A program made the translations under genes and the position numbers. Below, piece after piece: positions 63,664 to 64,000 of a DNA stretch of 64,000 nucleotides. The notes beneath the pieces are model-generated. The model saw nothing but the letters and a program-made list of their open reading frames with translations, had not been told where the DNA came from and searched no databases. The stretch lies in contig NZ_JAJUWS010000015.1 of assembly GCF_021390475.1 (NCBI RefSeq), positions 1-64,000 on the forward strand, given 5' to 3'. The stretch's first letter is position 1, and every line of letters starts with the position of its first letter. This DNA is from Streptomyces sp. ST2-7A (GTDB taxonomy: Bacteria; Actinomycetota; Actinomycetes; Streptomycetales; Streptomycetaceae).

Positions 63664-64000
63664 ATGGGGCGCATGTGTTCCGAGCGCCGCCCCGGTTCCC
63701 CGCCCCCGCCGCCCTTCCGGTTGGTGGTCAACGACCCCGACTCGCCCACCGAGACCATCGACACGTTCCTGGTCAGCCGCTTCGCGGAGGGCGAGTTGCC
63801 GTACGCGCGCGAACGCCGCCTCGGCCAGATCAAGGAGGGGCACACCCTGCTGCCCCCGGAGGCCGAGCCGATGCTCTCGGTGCGCGGCGACGACGGCTGG
63901 ACGGTTCTCGCCATGGGCGGGGACTGGGCGGTGCGGTCCCGCAAGTGGCGCTTCGGCGCCATGGTCACCGTGGTCGCCGCCACGGAGGAGCGCGCCGAAC
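63664..64000 (+). CDS. DUF5925/AAA-type protein, 3' part cut off
   Basis: The first about 112 residues of a longer protein running off the window. After a Pro-rich start comes LVVNDPDSPTETIDTFLVSR, LPPEAEPMLSVRGDDGWTVL and WRFGAMVTVVAATEERAE, which fit the DUF5925 domain found ahead of AAA (MoxR-like) ATPase domains in actinomycetes. The expected Walker motifs lie beyond the window. ATG 63664 or 63673 could be the start. Confidence 0.7.
   Translation, partial: MGRMCSERRPGSPPPPPFRLVVNDPDSPTETIDTFLVSRFAEGELPYARERRLGQIKEGHTLLPPEAEPMLSVRGDDGWTVLAMGGDWAVRSRKWRFGAMVTVVAATEERAE

Overview
This 64 kb window is high-GC DNA with the strong third-position GC bias of Streptomyces or a very close relative. 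Chaplin genes, a helix-turn-helix/DUF397 pair, an actinobacterial stressosome operon, many SpoIIE-type phosphatases, GTG/TTG starts, ATGA/GTGA gene overlaps and CebR-like sugar operators all fit that group. No rRNA, phage genes, insertion sequences or CRISPR arrays were seen. One tRNA (Leu, GAG) is present.

Layout. 1-6 kb: a long sortase-anchored chaplin and a short chaplin, an M20 peptidase, tRNA-Leu, a VOC protein, a DUF4232 lipoprotein, a DUF2087 protein and a broken HTH regulator with its DUF397 partner. 6-13 kb: a drug-type MFS exporter with a TetR regulator, then a tightly coupled operon of unknown function (60-residue peptide, 241-residue protein, 24-codon mini-ORF, two DUF6895-like paralogues, a beta-lactamase-fold serine hydrolase). 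This is the best candidate here for an undescribed system. 13-20.5 kb: a stress-signalling block with a GAF/SpoIIE phosphatase, two MarR regulators and an rsbR-rsbS-rsbT operon that ends in two phosphatases, one fused to a histidine-kinase-type ATPase.

20.6-37 kb is a beta-glucan utilisation region. It has a secreted GH6 cellulase behind a perfect CebR-type box. It also has an operon of a LacI regulator, a peptide-type ABC importer (binding protein, two ATPases, two permeases) and a GH1 beta-glucosidase. Divergent from that operon are secreted DUF1996, DUF305-like and GH16 proteins. The gap between the two arms carries repeated GAGAGCGCTCTC palindromes, probably the operators of the LacI protein. 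The simplest reading is: GH16 cuts beta-1,3-glucan outside the cell, the ABC system imports the oligomers, GH1 hydrolyses them to glucose and LacI senses the inducer. A second LacI regulator follows.

37-46 kb: a PAP2/diacylglycerol-kinase fusion, a VanW protein, a poorly coding stretch with strong hairpins, a Tat-signal protein coupled to a LysM amidase, a flavin dehydrogenase and two DUF202 membrane proteins. 46-58 kb: acyl-CoA-type catabolism (phosphotransferase, acyl-CoA dehydrogenase, quinone oxidoreductase, SDR, MaoC hydratase, zinc alcohol dehydrogenase) with two TetR regulators, interrupted by a pair of SPFH/flotillin-like proteins. Two near-identical CTGAGCG-NN-CGCTTAG sites tie the MaoC gene to the second TetR gene. 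58-64 kb: a TPR regulator with a long disordered linker, homogentisate 1,2-dioxygenase, a GntR regulator, a small conserved-looking protein and the start of a DUF5925-type AAA protein cut by the window end.
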